DNA from: a virus
Direction: 5' to 3' (one strand)
IMG/VR virus record: IMGVR_UViG_3300042540_001146
Location: 1-30,057 of that record
DNA length: 30,057 nucleotides
In this document: in pieces, positions 7,604 to 15,494 of the stretch
How the letters are laid out: the number at the start of each line of letters is the position of its first letter
Position numbering within the stretch: the stretch's first letter is position 1
Position numbers and translations under genes: made by a program
Notes under the pieces: model-generated
The model's input: only the letters and a program-made list of their open reading frames with translations
Database searches by the model: none
What the model was told of the DNA's origin: nothing

Positions 7604-9712
7604 ATGGAACAGTCTTTACTTAAAACTAATTTTATTGGAAGAGATGGGTTTCTTTGGTGGATTGGTCAAGTAGCTCCAGAAGGTGCTCAAAAAGACCAAC
7701 TTGATAAGGGAGGATGGGGAAATAGACGTAAAGTTAGAATTATGGGATATCATCCCACAAATGAAGCTGATTTATCAAATGATGATCTTCCTTGGGCACA
7801 AGTCCTATTATCCACAAGTGATGGCAGTGGCGCAGGAAACTATGGAACTAGTATAAAAGTTGCACCAGGAGATTCGGTCTTTGGATTCTTTATGGATGGT
7901 GATAATGCTCAACTTCCCGTTATTATAGGAGTATTTGGTAAAACCAAGGAAGGAGCATCAAACGAAGAATTTAGATTACCATTTCAACCATTTACCGGAT
8001 ATACCAGTAAAATAACAAATGATGGATCTAAATTAAAACAAAATCAAACAAACGAGCAGACAACATCAGCACAAGAGTCTCCGGTTCATTTACCTCCACA
8101 AGTTGCAAATAGTAATGATAAAATTGCATATTCTGGTGTAATTGGTGATACACTTCAACTTGGGACCACAATACCAGGTTCCAAGATGGAAAAAATTGCC
8201 ACAGAACTTGAAAATGCGATTAAGTATTTGCAAGACCTAAAATCATTTCCAAATCTGGCACAAGAATGGATTAACGCTAAAGTAGAAGAATTGTGTGACC
8301 AAATATCTCAAAAAATACAAGGGATTACCACAGAAATAGTTTCCGGAGTTGTGAATAGTACTTACGAAGAATTGCAACCTGTATTACAACAAGGTGCCGA
8401 ACAAGTATATGATACGGTAAACTCCACAACAAAGGCGGCAACTCAAAGTAAATCCACGGCACATTTAGCAGGGGTAGAATCCCAGAAGGCAACAATTGAA
8501 CCTGTAAAACAATTACAAAAATTAATTCCTTGTTTAATTTCAAGTATTATAGAAAGTCTTGGAAGTCTTATAAGTGATATGGTTTGTGCTATATTAAAAA
8601 ATGTGACAAACTTTGTATCCTGTGTTATTGACCAATTTCTTGGAGGATTATTGAATGGAATTATTGATTTAATTATAGCAGGTATGTCCGGAGTTCTTGG
8701 AGCTGTTTCTTTACTCTTAAGTTTTAGTAATTTTAATCTTAAAGATAGTATAAGACAAAATGCAGAAGGTCTTCTTGGCATTCCACTATCATTCAACTGC
8801 GGAGAAGAAGAAACCGATCCGGGCGTTGAGAAATGGACGATTGGTTCTGGACCAACACAATCTCCACCATTTGATGTAAATGCTATCTTAGAACTTGCGA
8901 ATAATGCTAATGCTATTGCTTCTGACCCAGAATCTGGATTATCTGGTATTGAAAGTATTATAGGACCTCTTGATTTCTTAAATCCAGAAATTAGTGACCC
9001 TGACTTTATTGGTAGTGGATTGAGTAATTGTTTTGGTGGAACACCAACCGTATGTAATCCTCCATCAATTAATATTTTTGGTGGGGGTGGTTCTGGAGCA
9101 TCGGCACTTCCAGTCTTTGGGTCAATTGGCGAAGGTACTGGAAGCATTATTGGTGCAATTCTTACATCAGGAGGTTCTGGTTATACCTATCCACCATTTG
9201 TATCAATCACTGATAATTGTGGAAAAGGATACGGTGCCGTGGCTCAATCGGTCATCGAGAACGGACAGGTTACGGCAATTGTGATTAATTCCGATGGTGA
9301 AGGATATACTCTAGGGAATCAACCACAAGTTGGCGATATCATTAGTACTGGCACTGGTGCTGATACTGGTACTGGAGGTACTGGTGTTGATACTGGCACT
9401 GGAGGTACTGGTGCCGATATCACACTTACGGACCAACAGAACATCACAATTTCTGAAGTTTTAATTCTAAATCCTGGATATAATTATCAAGATGGAGATA
9501 TTGTAACTGATAACTTTGGAAATCAATATGATGTTGTAATTGATGGTGGTTCAATCTCTAGCATTACGCCGATAAATATTACGGACATTACAGATTTACC
9601 AGTTTTGAAAGTCATAACACAAACTGGTTCTGGAGCAAGATTAAAACCTGTATTTGGATTTAGAAGTTCATTCCAAGGTGAAGTGAAGCAAGTTATTGAC
9701 TGTGTGGTATAA
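7604..9712 (+). CDS. 5: Baseplate hub gp5-like OB-fold protein without lysozyme domain
   Basis: This 702-aa protein starts immediately after the gp27 stop. Residues 1-125 match the gp5/VgrG OB-fold: FLWWIGQVAPE, VRIMGYHP, DLPWAQVLLSTSDGSGAGNY and GDSVFGFFMDGDNAQLPVII. The T4 lysozyme insertion is absent. Residues about 180-400 are helical with hydrophobic stretches and several Cys. From about 510 a beta module appears, ILTSGGSGYTYPPFVSITDN. A 9-residue Gly/Thr/Asp repeat follows at 9353-9418 (27-base units), and a second similar module (ILNPGYNYQDGDIVTDNFGN) ends the protein. The T4-type C-terminal spike helix is missing here but is encoded by the next gene. The gp5 identity rests on the N-terminal domain and gene order. 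Confidence 0.8.
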   Translation: MEQSLLKTNFIGRDGFLWWIGQVAPEGAQKDQLDKGGWGNRRKVRIMGYHPTNEADLSNDDLPWAQVLLSTSDGSGAGNYGTSIKVAPGDSVFGFFMDGDNAQLPVIIGVFGKTKEGASNEEFRLPFQPFTGYTSKITNDGSKLKQNQTNEQTTSAQESPVHLPPQVANSNDKIAYSGVIGDTLQLGTTIPGSKMEKIATELENAIKYLQDLKSFPNLAQEWINAKVEELCDQISQKIQGITTEIVSGVVNSTYEELQPVLQQGAEQVYDTVNSTTKAATQSKSTAHLAGVESQKATIEPVKQLQKLIPCLISSIIESLGSLISDMVCAILKNVTNFVSCVIDQFLGGLLNGIIDLIIAGMSGVLGAVSLLLSFSNFNLKDSIRQNAEGLLGIPLSFNCGEEETDPGVEKWTIGSGPTQSPPFDVNAILELANNANAIASDPESGLSGIESIIGPLDFLNPEISDPDFIGSGLSNCFGGTPTVCNPPSINIFGGGGSGASALPVFGSIGEGTGSIIGAILTSGGSGYTYPPFVSITDNCGKGYGAVAQSVIENGQVTAIVINSDGEGYTLGNQPQVGDIISTGTGADTGTGGTGVDTGTGGTGADITLTDQQNITISEVLILNPGYNYQDGDIVTDNFGNQYDVVIDGGSISSITPINITDITDLPVLKVITQTGSGARLKPVFGFRSSFQGEVKQVIDCVV
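9353..9418 (+). repeat. 27-base Gly/Thr/Asp tandem repeat in gp5-like gene
   Basis: Copies start at 9353, 9380 and 9407 (the third is partial), exactly 27 bases apart. They encode the unit TGADTGTGG, TGVDTGTGG and then TGAD. It probably forms a flexible linker between two beta modules. Small in-frame repeats of this kind can change length by recombination. Confidence 0.85.
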
Positions 9713-9714
9713 AA

Positions 9715-10272
9715 ATGACTAGAGAAATAAACTGGCAAGCAAGAAATTATTGGAAACTTGGACCTAATTTTGGTCTAGATGTTAGGGACCAACAATTAGG
9801 TTTAGGTGGATCTGACATCTATAGTTTCTATGGAATTACTGATGATAAAGATACTAATGTATTTGGATTAAGTAATGGTAATGGATTATTTAAAATTTAT
9901 AATGATCGGTCAATTGAAATTATTGCAGGACAGAATAATTCCGGTGGAGGGGTTGATATTGTAATTGCCGGTAAGAATGGAGATGTAACAATCACGGCAG
10001 AAAGAAATGGTGATGTAAGAATAAGAGCAAAAAATATAATTATTGATGCCGATGAAAACATTAATCTGACCGCAGGTAGAAATGTAAATATTAAGGCAGG
10101 TTCTAGATTTGTAGTTCAATCAAATCAGGCAGATTGTATAGCAAAAACCGGAAGTCTTGCTCCACAGGGAACTTCTACAGGTGAAAGAATATTCCCTCAA
10201 GGATCTCCTGCCGGTGATGATATTGTTGAAAATGCTTTCTATGCTGGTGATACTGGCAAATATACTGGATAA
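9715..10272 (+). CDS. Tail spike beta-helix protein (gp5 C-terminal domain equivalent)
   Basis: This 185-aa protein starts two bases after the gp5-like stop. Residues about 60-135 are short alternating hydrophobic repeats: IEIIAGQNN, VDIVIAGKNGDVTITAERNG, DVRIRAKNIIIDADENINLT and AGRNVNIKAGSRFVVQSN. These are typical of the triple-stranded beta-helix in T4 gp5 and VgrG spikes, which pierces the outer membrane. The N-terminus (REINWQARNYWKLGPNFGLD) may dock to the hub; the C-terminus is Gly/Pro-rich. In T4 this spike is the third domain of gp5. Here it is a separate gene in the same order, so spike and OB platform must assemble non-covalently. No PAAR tip protein is recognised in the window. 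Confidence 0.75.
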   Translation: MTREINWQARNYWKLGPNFGLDVRDQQLGLGGSDIYSFYGITDDKDTNVFGLSNGNGLFKIYNDRSIEIIAGQNNSGGGVDIVIAGKNGDVTITAERNGDVRIRAKNIIIDADENINLTAGRNVNIKAGSRFVVQSNQADCIAKTGSLAPQGTSTGERIFPQGSPAGDDIVENAFYAGDTGKYTG

Positions 10273-10280
10273 GAAATAAA

Positions 10281-10967
10281 ATGGCAGACAAGACTTATCT
10301 AAGTAAAGAAATAAACTTTAATAAAGCACCAATAATGTGGGCTGGTGTAGAAGTTTATCCGGGAAATGGTGCTGCCTCTAATCTTTATGGAACTTTGAAT
10401 GTAATTAAAAATCCCGAAGAACCTACCACTCCTGATATTAATACTGATGGATTTGTGAATGTCAAAAAAAGTGTGAATGTTAATCAATTTGTGAATGTTA
10501 AAAGAAATGTTAATGCAGATGGAGAAGTTTATTCTAATAAAGGAAAGCACAAACTTTCGGCAAAGAAGAACTTTGACATTCCTCACCCAACTAAAAGTGG
10601 TTGGAGATTAACTCATAGTTGCGTTGAAGGGCCCGAAGCGGCAGTATATGTTCGTGGAAAGTTAATGAATGAAAATATAATTAAACTTCCAGAATATTGG
10701 GAAAACCTTGTAGATCCTGATACAATTACTGTTTCCATTACCCCAATTGAATTTCATCAAGATATTTTTGTAAAAAAACTTGATAGTACTGAAATTATAT
10801 TGGAATCAAAAGAAAAAACCCCTATATATTGTTTTTACCATATATTTGGTGAAAGAATAGATACTGAAAAATTAATAGCAGAGTATGAAGGAGACATAGA
10901 AGATTATCCCGGAGATAATTCTGAAAGGTCAATTGCTGGTTATCACTACGACAAAAAAGTAACTTAA
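10281..10967 (+). CDS. Virion structural/fibre protein with EGPEAxVYVRG motif
   Basis: This 228-aa protein follows the spike after eight bases. The first 50 residues are loosely structured. Residues about 55-85 hold near-repeats of the form (F/S)VNVK, such as VNVKKSVNVNQFVNVKRNVN, like a small beta-helical stalk. From about 95 a domain begins with KKNFDIPHPTKSGWRLTHSC and VEGPEAAVYVRGKL, then LPEYWENLVDPDTITVSITP. This domain recurs in tail-fibre-like proteins of marine phages. The C-terminus is acidic, ending near DYPGDNSERSIAGYHYDKK. Function is unknown; position and motif suggest a baseplate-proximal fibre or adhesin component. The fold is inferred, not shown. Confidence 0.7.
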   Translation: MADKTYLSKEINFNKAPIMWAGVEVYPGNGAASNLYGTLNVIKNPEEPTTPDINTDGFVNVKKSVNVNQFVNVKRNVNADGEVYSNKGKHKLSAKKNFDIPHPTKSGWRLTHSCVEGPEAAVYVRGKLMNENIIKLPEYWENLVDPDTITVSITPIEFHQDIFVKKLDSTEIILESKEKTPIYCFYHIFGERIDTEKLIAEYEGDIEDYPGDNSERSIAGYHYDKKVT

Positions 10968-10971
10968 AGAA

Positions 10972-13900
10972 ATGACAGCATTCAGTACTTTCACCTACGC
11001 TAAAAAGTATTTTGTTTCACAAGAACTAGAATTTGTAACTGAACCTGATATTGAGTTTAGTGAAACTTATAAACCACCTCAAGACTTAATTAATTTACTT
11101 GCCGATAATTTAATTGTATATGATAAAGTTGGAATTGGTACGACTACTCCAACATCAAATCTTACCGTAAATGGAAGTGCGTTATTTTTAGGTATCAGCA
11201 CCTTTGAGCAAGATATACGCCTTAAGGGGGCTCTTCAAGACAAATTTGCAAACAAAGGCACATCAGGTCAAGTTCTTTTAAGTGATGGATCTAGTGTTTT
11301 TTGGGGAGATATTTCTGGAATAGGAACTCCATTACAAACAATTGGAATATATGATGAAAATGTCTTTCAAGGAACAGTTGCTAATTTAAATTTTCTTGAT
11401 GGTACTGATCCCGATAATCTTGTATCAGCTACTATTGGAGTTAACACAAGTTTTACCAATATAGTTATTTCCGATAGATGGTCTCTATCTGGATCAGACA
11501 TTTATAGAATGTCCAAAGTTGGTATTCAAAATAGTAGTCCAGTATCAACTTTAGATATAACAGGGACTCTTCACGCAACAGGTGCGGTTGATTTTGATTC
11601 AACTTTAAATGTTGATCTAGATTCAAGATTAAGAGGACTAGTAACCGTTGATACTGGTATTGTACCAGACTCCGATGAAGGGGCATATCTGGGAACTGCG
11701 GCATTACCATTTTCTGATGCACATATTGGGGAGATTAGAATTGCCAATGGTGCTAATGATAATACTATTGATACTGCAACCGGAGATTTAATTCTTGATG
11801 CAGCAACTGAATTAGTAAGTGTTCAGGCAAACTTGGATGTTGACGGAACTTTAAATGTTGATTTAGATTCAAGATTAAGAGGACTAGTAACCGTTGATAC
11901 TGGTATTGTACCAATCTCTGATGAAGCGGCATATCTAGGAACTGCGGCATTACCATTTTCTGATGCACATATCGGTGAAATTAGAATTGCCGATGGTGCT
12001 AATGATAATACTATTGATACTGCAACCGGAAACTTAAATCTTAATGCCGCAACTAATTTAGTAAATGTTCAGGCAAACTTAGATGTTGACGGAACTTTAA
12101 ATGTAGATTCAACATCAACTTTAGTAGGTCAGGTTCAGGTAAATACTGGAATAATTCCTGATGCCGATAAAAGTGCTTATTTGGGTAATAATTCAACAGC
12201 ATTTACGAATGCCTATATTAGTGAGGTAACAATTGGATCTGCAGGAGCAGCAGACATTAATACTAGAACTGGAAACCTAATTCTTGATTCTGCAACTAAT
12301 TTAGTAAATGTTCAGGCAAACTTAGATGTTGATGGAACTTTAAATGTTGATAGTGCCACGACTCTTCAAACAACTCTTCAAGTTGGCACGGCAGGAACAG
12401 TAATTACAACGACTGGAATAGGATCTGTTGGATTCGGTACAAATAATCCAAGAAGAGACATTCAATTCAAAGAAAAAGATGTTTTCTTTGATGGTGGAGC
12501 AATATACGATACAGATGAAAATGTTGGATTTAGATCAGAGCAATATCAGGTCCCTAGAAATGTCTTAACTACCGTTGGAGTTGATACATCTGGAGGCATC
12601 ATAGGTGGTAGATTCTTTGATGCGGCAAATCTTATAAGACTTAATCTAGATTTTATTGCAAATGAAACTATTGGATTTTTAACAAGTACAGACTATAAGA
12701 GTCCGGCATTTACTATTGTTAATTCTTCGGGAATTGCAACCGATCCCGTAAATTGTAAAGATGACATTAAGAGTATTCTTAAAGCGATTACCTATGATAT
12801 TACGAGAGGTGGAAACTCTAGGTCTGTTGGTGCCGGACTATCTTATTATAATGGACCTTCATTAATTCATATTACAGGAAATGATATAAATGGATATTCT
12901 GTAAAAGATGCCACAATTGTTGCCATTACAACTGCAGCACAAATTGCAAGATATGTAATTAATAATGCACCCCTTCCAAAATCATATCAAAGTGTAGGAT
13001 CTAGTTTTCCTCAAATTAAAGATTTAACTTTAGCAGATGATCCTGTTGTTGGGTCTAATACAAACATTAATGGTTGCTCTAATGTCGTCTCCGCAATTAC
13101 TGTTTGTGCAGGAATTGTAACCACAATTATTAATAATGGGCCCACTTCTTCTCCTAGAACCACATATCCGGACGGAAAGATAGTATGGTCTCCCTCCGGT
13201 GCAGACTCTAAGAATATCATTTATGTTTCTAAGTATGGAAATGATGATAATAATGGAAGAACCGAAGGAGCGGCAAAACTTACAATTGGTGCAGCAGCAG
13301 ATGTTGCACAACCAGGCGATACTATTATGGTTCGTTCTGGCGTTTATTTTGAAAATAACCCAATTGGACTGAGAACTGATGTTACTGTTAGTGGTCAAGA
13401 TTTGAGACTTGTGACAATATGCCCACAAAATGATGATGACGTATTCTATGTGAGAAGAGGATGTTTAATCGAGAACTTAAGTTTTGCTTATAGTAAAAAT
13501 CCATTTGATGCAGCTGCACCAATTTCTATTAGAGGTGCGGCAGTGGCATTCCCACCACCAGCAGGGATTTCAAGAGTTAGAACTGGATATTTAGAACCGG
13601 GTCCTGCTACAGAAGGACCTACTGGAAGATGGAGGTCTCCATATATTCGTAACTGCACCAACTTTATGAGTAGCAGTATTGGTATGAAAATTAATGGAGA
13701 CCATGCAACTGCAGCAACAATTGGTAATGATTTGAAGTGTATGGTTTGTGATTCATTCACACAATATAATGAGGCAGGAATCGGAGTATCAATTACTAAT
13801 AATGGATATGCTCAGTTAGTTTCTATTTTCACAATCAACTGCGATATTGCAATCTATGCGGATACTGGTGGTTCTTGTGACCTAACAAACTCCAACTCAT

Positions 13901-14820
13901 CATTTGGTAATTTTGGACTCGTTGCCGTTGGATTAGGTTCTACTGAATTTACTGGCATTGTAAGTACTTTCCCTCCAACTAGAACTCAACCTGGTGTTGA
14001 TGCCGGAAGTGATAAAGTCACCTTTGCTAATATGAAAGATGGTGGTGGACTTGAAAGAAGACCTTATGATGGCCAGGCACTTTTCTTTAAGATTAATTTA
14101 AATAATTATCCAGATGCTCAAGGAACCGGAATACTTCAAGAACCAATGGTTCAAATTCAAGAAATTAAAGTTACAAATGGTGGGTCTGGATATAGTCCTG
14201 CAACACCTCCAACAATATTTGTTTATGATAATATTGATCAATCTCAACAACCAAAAGGACCTCAAGGAATTATTGCGGAATTAAGTCCGACAATTGATGA
14301 AGTAACAGGTGCAATTACGGCAATAGATATTGTAAATAGTGGAAGAAATTATTTACCAACGCAAGATCTTAAAGTTTTTATTGACGGAGGAACTGCTACT
14401 GCAGATGTTGTTACTCAACCAATTTATTATGCGGTTGATTCTGCAACAGAAACAACATCTGTTACTGGAATTACAACAGTCACTTTTAACGAATTTATAC
14501 CATATGAACTATTTGGTGGAGAAGAAGTTTCATTAAAGAGAATCAGTCGCATACTTACAAGCTCTCATTCTTTTGAATATATCGGTACTGGCACAGACAT
14601 AAATACATCAACACCGTTTAAAGGTGGAGTTTCTATTAAAGAAAATGAGATTGTTGCTTTAGATGGGGCACAAATTCCATTTACAAGTACAGACCAAAAA
14701 GGTAATTTTGATATCGGTGAAGGATTTCAAATTAATCAACCATCTGCAACTATCAGAGGAAGAGATTTTAGTAAGGCAATACAGGCAGAAGTTACACCAC
14801 TCATACTTGCATTGAGATAA
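10972..14820 (+). CDS. Giant tail-fibre protein with 82-aa repeats and beta-helix
   Basis: This 1282-aa protein starts four bases after the previous stop. Residues about 45-90 contain the fibre motif KVGIGTTTPTSNLTVNGSAL. Residues about 211-455 are three tandem 82/82/81-residue repeats, each running from TLNVDLDSRLRGLVTVDTGI to NVQANLDVDG. At about 750-1000 a right-handed beta-helix (pectin-lyase-like) begins at IIYVSKYGNDDNNGRTEGAA and PGDTIMVRSGVYFENNPIGL and continues past LTNSNSSFGNFGLVAVG. Near residue 1065 a GGSGYSPATPPTIFVYD module follows, like that in the gp5-like protein. The C-terminus (GNFDIGEGFQINQPSATIRG, then EVTPLILALR) is a known kind of cyanophage fibre end. It probably binds host surface sugar or forms a fibre shaft. 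There is no visible catalytic motif. Confidence 0.83.
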   Translation: MTAFSTFTYAKKYFVSQELEFVTEPDIEFSETYKPPQDLINLLADNLIVYDKVGIGTTTPTSNLTVNGSALFLGISTFEQDIRLKGALQDKFANKGTSGQVLLSDGSSVFWGDISGIGTPLQTIGIYDENVFQGTVANLNFLDGTDPDNLVSATIGVNTSFTNIVISDRWSLSGSDIYRMSKVGIQNSSPVSTLDITGTLHATGAVDFDSTLNVDLDSRLRGLVTVDTGIVPDSDEGAYLGTAALPFSDAHIGEIRIANGANDNTIDTATGDLILDAATELVSVQANLDVDGTLNVDLDSRLRGLVTVDTGIVPISDEAAYLGTAALPFSDAHIGEIRIADGANDNTIDTATGNLNLNAATNLVNVQANLDVDGTLNVDSTSTLVGQVQVNTGIIPDADKSAYLGNNSTAFTNAYISEVTIGSAGAADINTRTGNLILDSATNLVNVQANLDVDGTLNVDSATTLQTTLQVGTAGTVITTTGIGSVGFGTNNPRRDIQFKEKDVFFDGGAIYDTDENVGFRSEQYQVPRNVLTTVGVDTSGGIIGGRFFDAANLIRLNLDFIANETIGFLTSTDYKSPAFTIVNSSGIATDPVNCKDDIKSILKAITYDITRGGNSRSVGAGLSYYNGPSLIHITGNDINGYSVKDATIVAITTAAQIARYVINNAPLPKSYQSVGSSFPQIKDLTLADDPVVGSNTNINGCSNVVSAITVCAGIVTTIINNGPTSSPRTTYPDGKIVWSPSGADSKNIIYVSKYGNDDNNGRTEGAAKLTIGAAADVAQPGDTIMVRSGVYFENNPIGLRTDVTVSGQDLRLVTICPQNDDDVFYVRRGCLIENLSFAYSKNPFDAAAPISIRGAAVAFPPPAGISRVRTGYLEPGPATEGPTGRWRSPYIRNCTNFMSSSIGMKINGDHATAATIGNDLKCMVCDSFTQYNEAGIGVSITNNGYAQLVSIFTINCDIAIYADTGGSCDLTNSNSSFGNFGLVAVGLGSTEFTGIVSTFPPTRTQPGVDAGSDKVTFANMKDGGGLERRPYDGQALFFKINLNNYPDAQGTGILQEPMVQIQEIKVTNGGSGYSPATPPTIFVYDNIDQSQQPKGPQGIIAELSPTIDEVTGAITAIDIVNSGRNYLPTQDLKVFIDGGTATADVVTQPIYYAVDSATETTSVTGITTVTFNEFIPYELFGGEEVSLKRISRILTSSHSFEYIGTGTDINTSTPFKGGVSIKENEIVALDGAQIPFTSTDQKGNFDIGEGFQINQPSATIRGRDFSKAIQAEVTPLILALR
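11602..12336 (+). repeat. Tandem repeat of about 246 bases (82 aa) in fibre gene
   Basis: Copies start at 11602, 11848 and 12094, and a truncated fourth copy at 12337. Spacings are 246, 246 and 243 bases. Each unit starts with ACTTTAAATGT(T/A)GAT and ends with GTTCAGGCAAACTTRGATGT. Copies 1 and 2 are nearly identical over long stretches, while copy 3 has diverged, which points to fairly recent duplication. Confidence 0.92.
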
Positions 14821-14823
14821 GAT

Positions 14824-15492
14824 ATGGCAGTCGCACCACTTAATAAATTTTTAACCATAGCAGTTCCGGTTGCTCCAGGAGAACAGACAGTATATACAAC
14901 TCCTATTGGAGTCTCTGCAATTCTTCTTTATGCTCAGGTTGCAAATGTGGGTGTCAATACTTATCCAACAGTCTCTCTTACTCATAGAAGAAAAAGTACA
15001 TCATCAAGAACTTCTGGAAATACTAGAGATATTAGAATCATTAAAAATGTAGAAATACCTCCAAATGATGCTGTAGTAATTGTTGACGGACGATTAGTCT
15101 TAGAAAGAACCGCCGTAATTAATGATTCTGTTGTAATTCAAGGAACTCAATCAGGTATTGTTTCGGTTACTAACTGCGTATATGACAATACAAGTGGAAT
15201 TACTACTGTAACCACACTTACACCACATAATTTTAATGTAAATGATGAGGTTACGATGAGTGGATTGGCATTTACTTGTAGCGGATCATTCGGACTAACC
15301 ACATCTATTTTCCCATCACCTCAACAATCTTTCGTTGTTGATTCTATAATTGGTAGTGTCGGAACTTCTAAAACCTTTGTAACTAATTCTGGTGTAGTTG
15401 TTGGTATTGCTCATACTTATTTGAATGGAGGTCACGTCGGACCACTTCATATGGAATTTATTTGCAGCATTCTAGAAAATAGTACGACATAA
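14824..15492 (+). CDS. Virion structural protein, beta-rich, unassigned
   Basis: This 222-aa protein starts three bases after the previous stop. It opens with MAVAPLNKFLTIAVPVAPGE and TVYTTPIGVSAILLYAQVAN, followed by a basic Ser/Arg segment (THRRKSTSSRTSGNTRD). The second half, from VTNCVYDNTSGITTVTTLTP and HNFNVNDEVTMSGLAFTC to GTSKTFVTNSGVVVGIAHTY, resembles a beta module repeated in marine-phage fibre proteins. A related HNLNDGDSIIIKNV stretch is in the gene starting at 25244. There is no signal peptide or membrane segment. It sits between two giant fibre genes, so it may be a connector or chaperone-like structural part. Function is unknown. Confidence 0.75.
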   Translation: MAVAPLNKFLTIAVPVAPGEQTVYTTPIGVSAILLYAQVANVGVNTYPTVSLTHRRKSTSSRTSGNTRDIRIIKNVEIPPNDAVVIVDGRLVLERTAVINDSVVIQGTQSGIVSVTNCVYDNTSGITTVTTLTPHNFNVNDEVTMSGLAFTCSGSFGLTTSIFPSPQQSFVVDSIIGSVGTSKTFVTNSGVVVGIAHTYLNGGHVGPLHMEFICSILENSTT

Positions 15493-15494
15493 TT

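Noticed and set aside
8443-9147. Antisense 234-codon open frame inside the gp5-like gene
   Set aside because: It lies wholly opposite a well-supported gene, has no recognisable domain and a Pro/Ser-rich composition typical of shadow frames.
11602-12336. Mobile element or integrated duplication
   Set aside because: The units keep the fibre reading frame and encode a structural repeat; no transposase or terminal inverted repeats are present.
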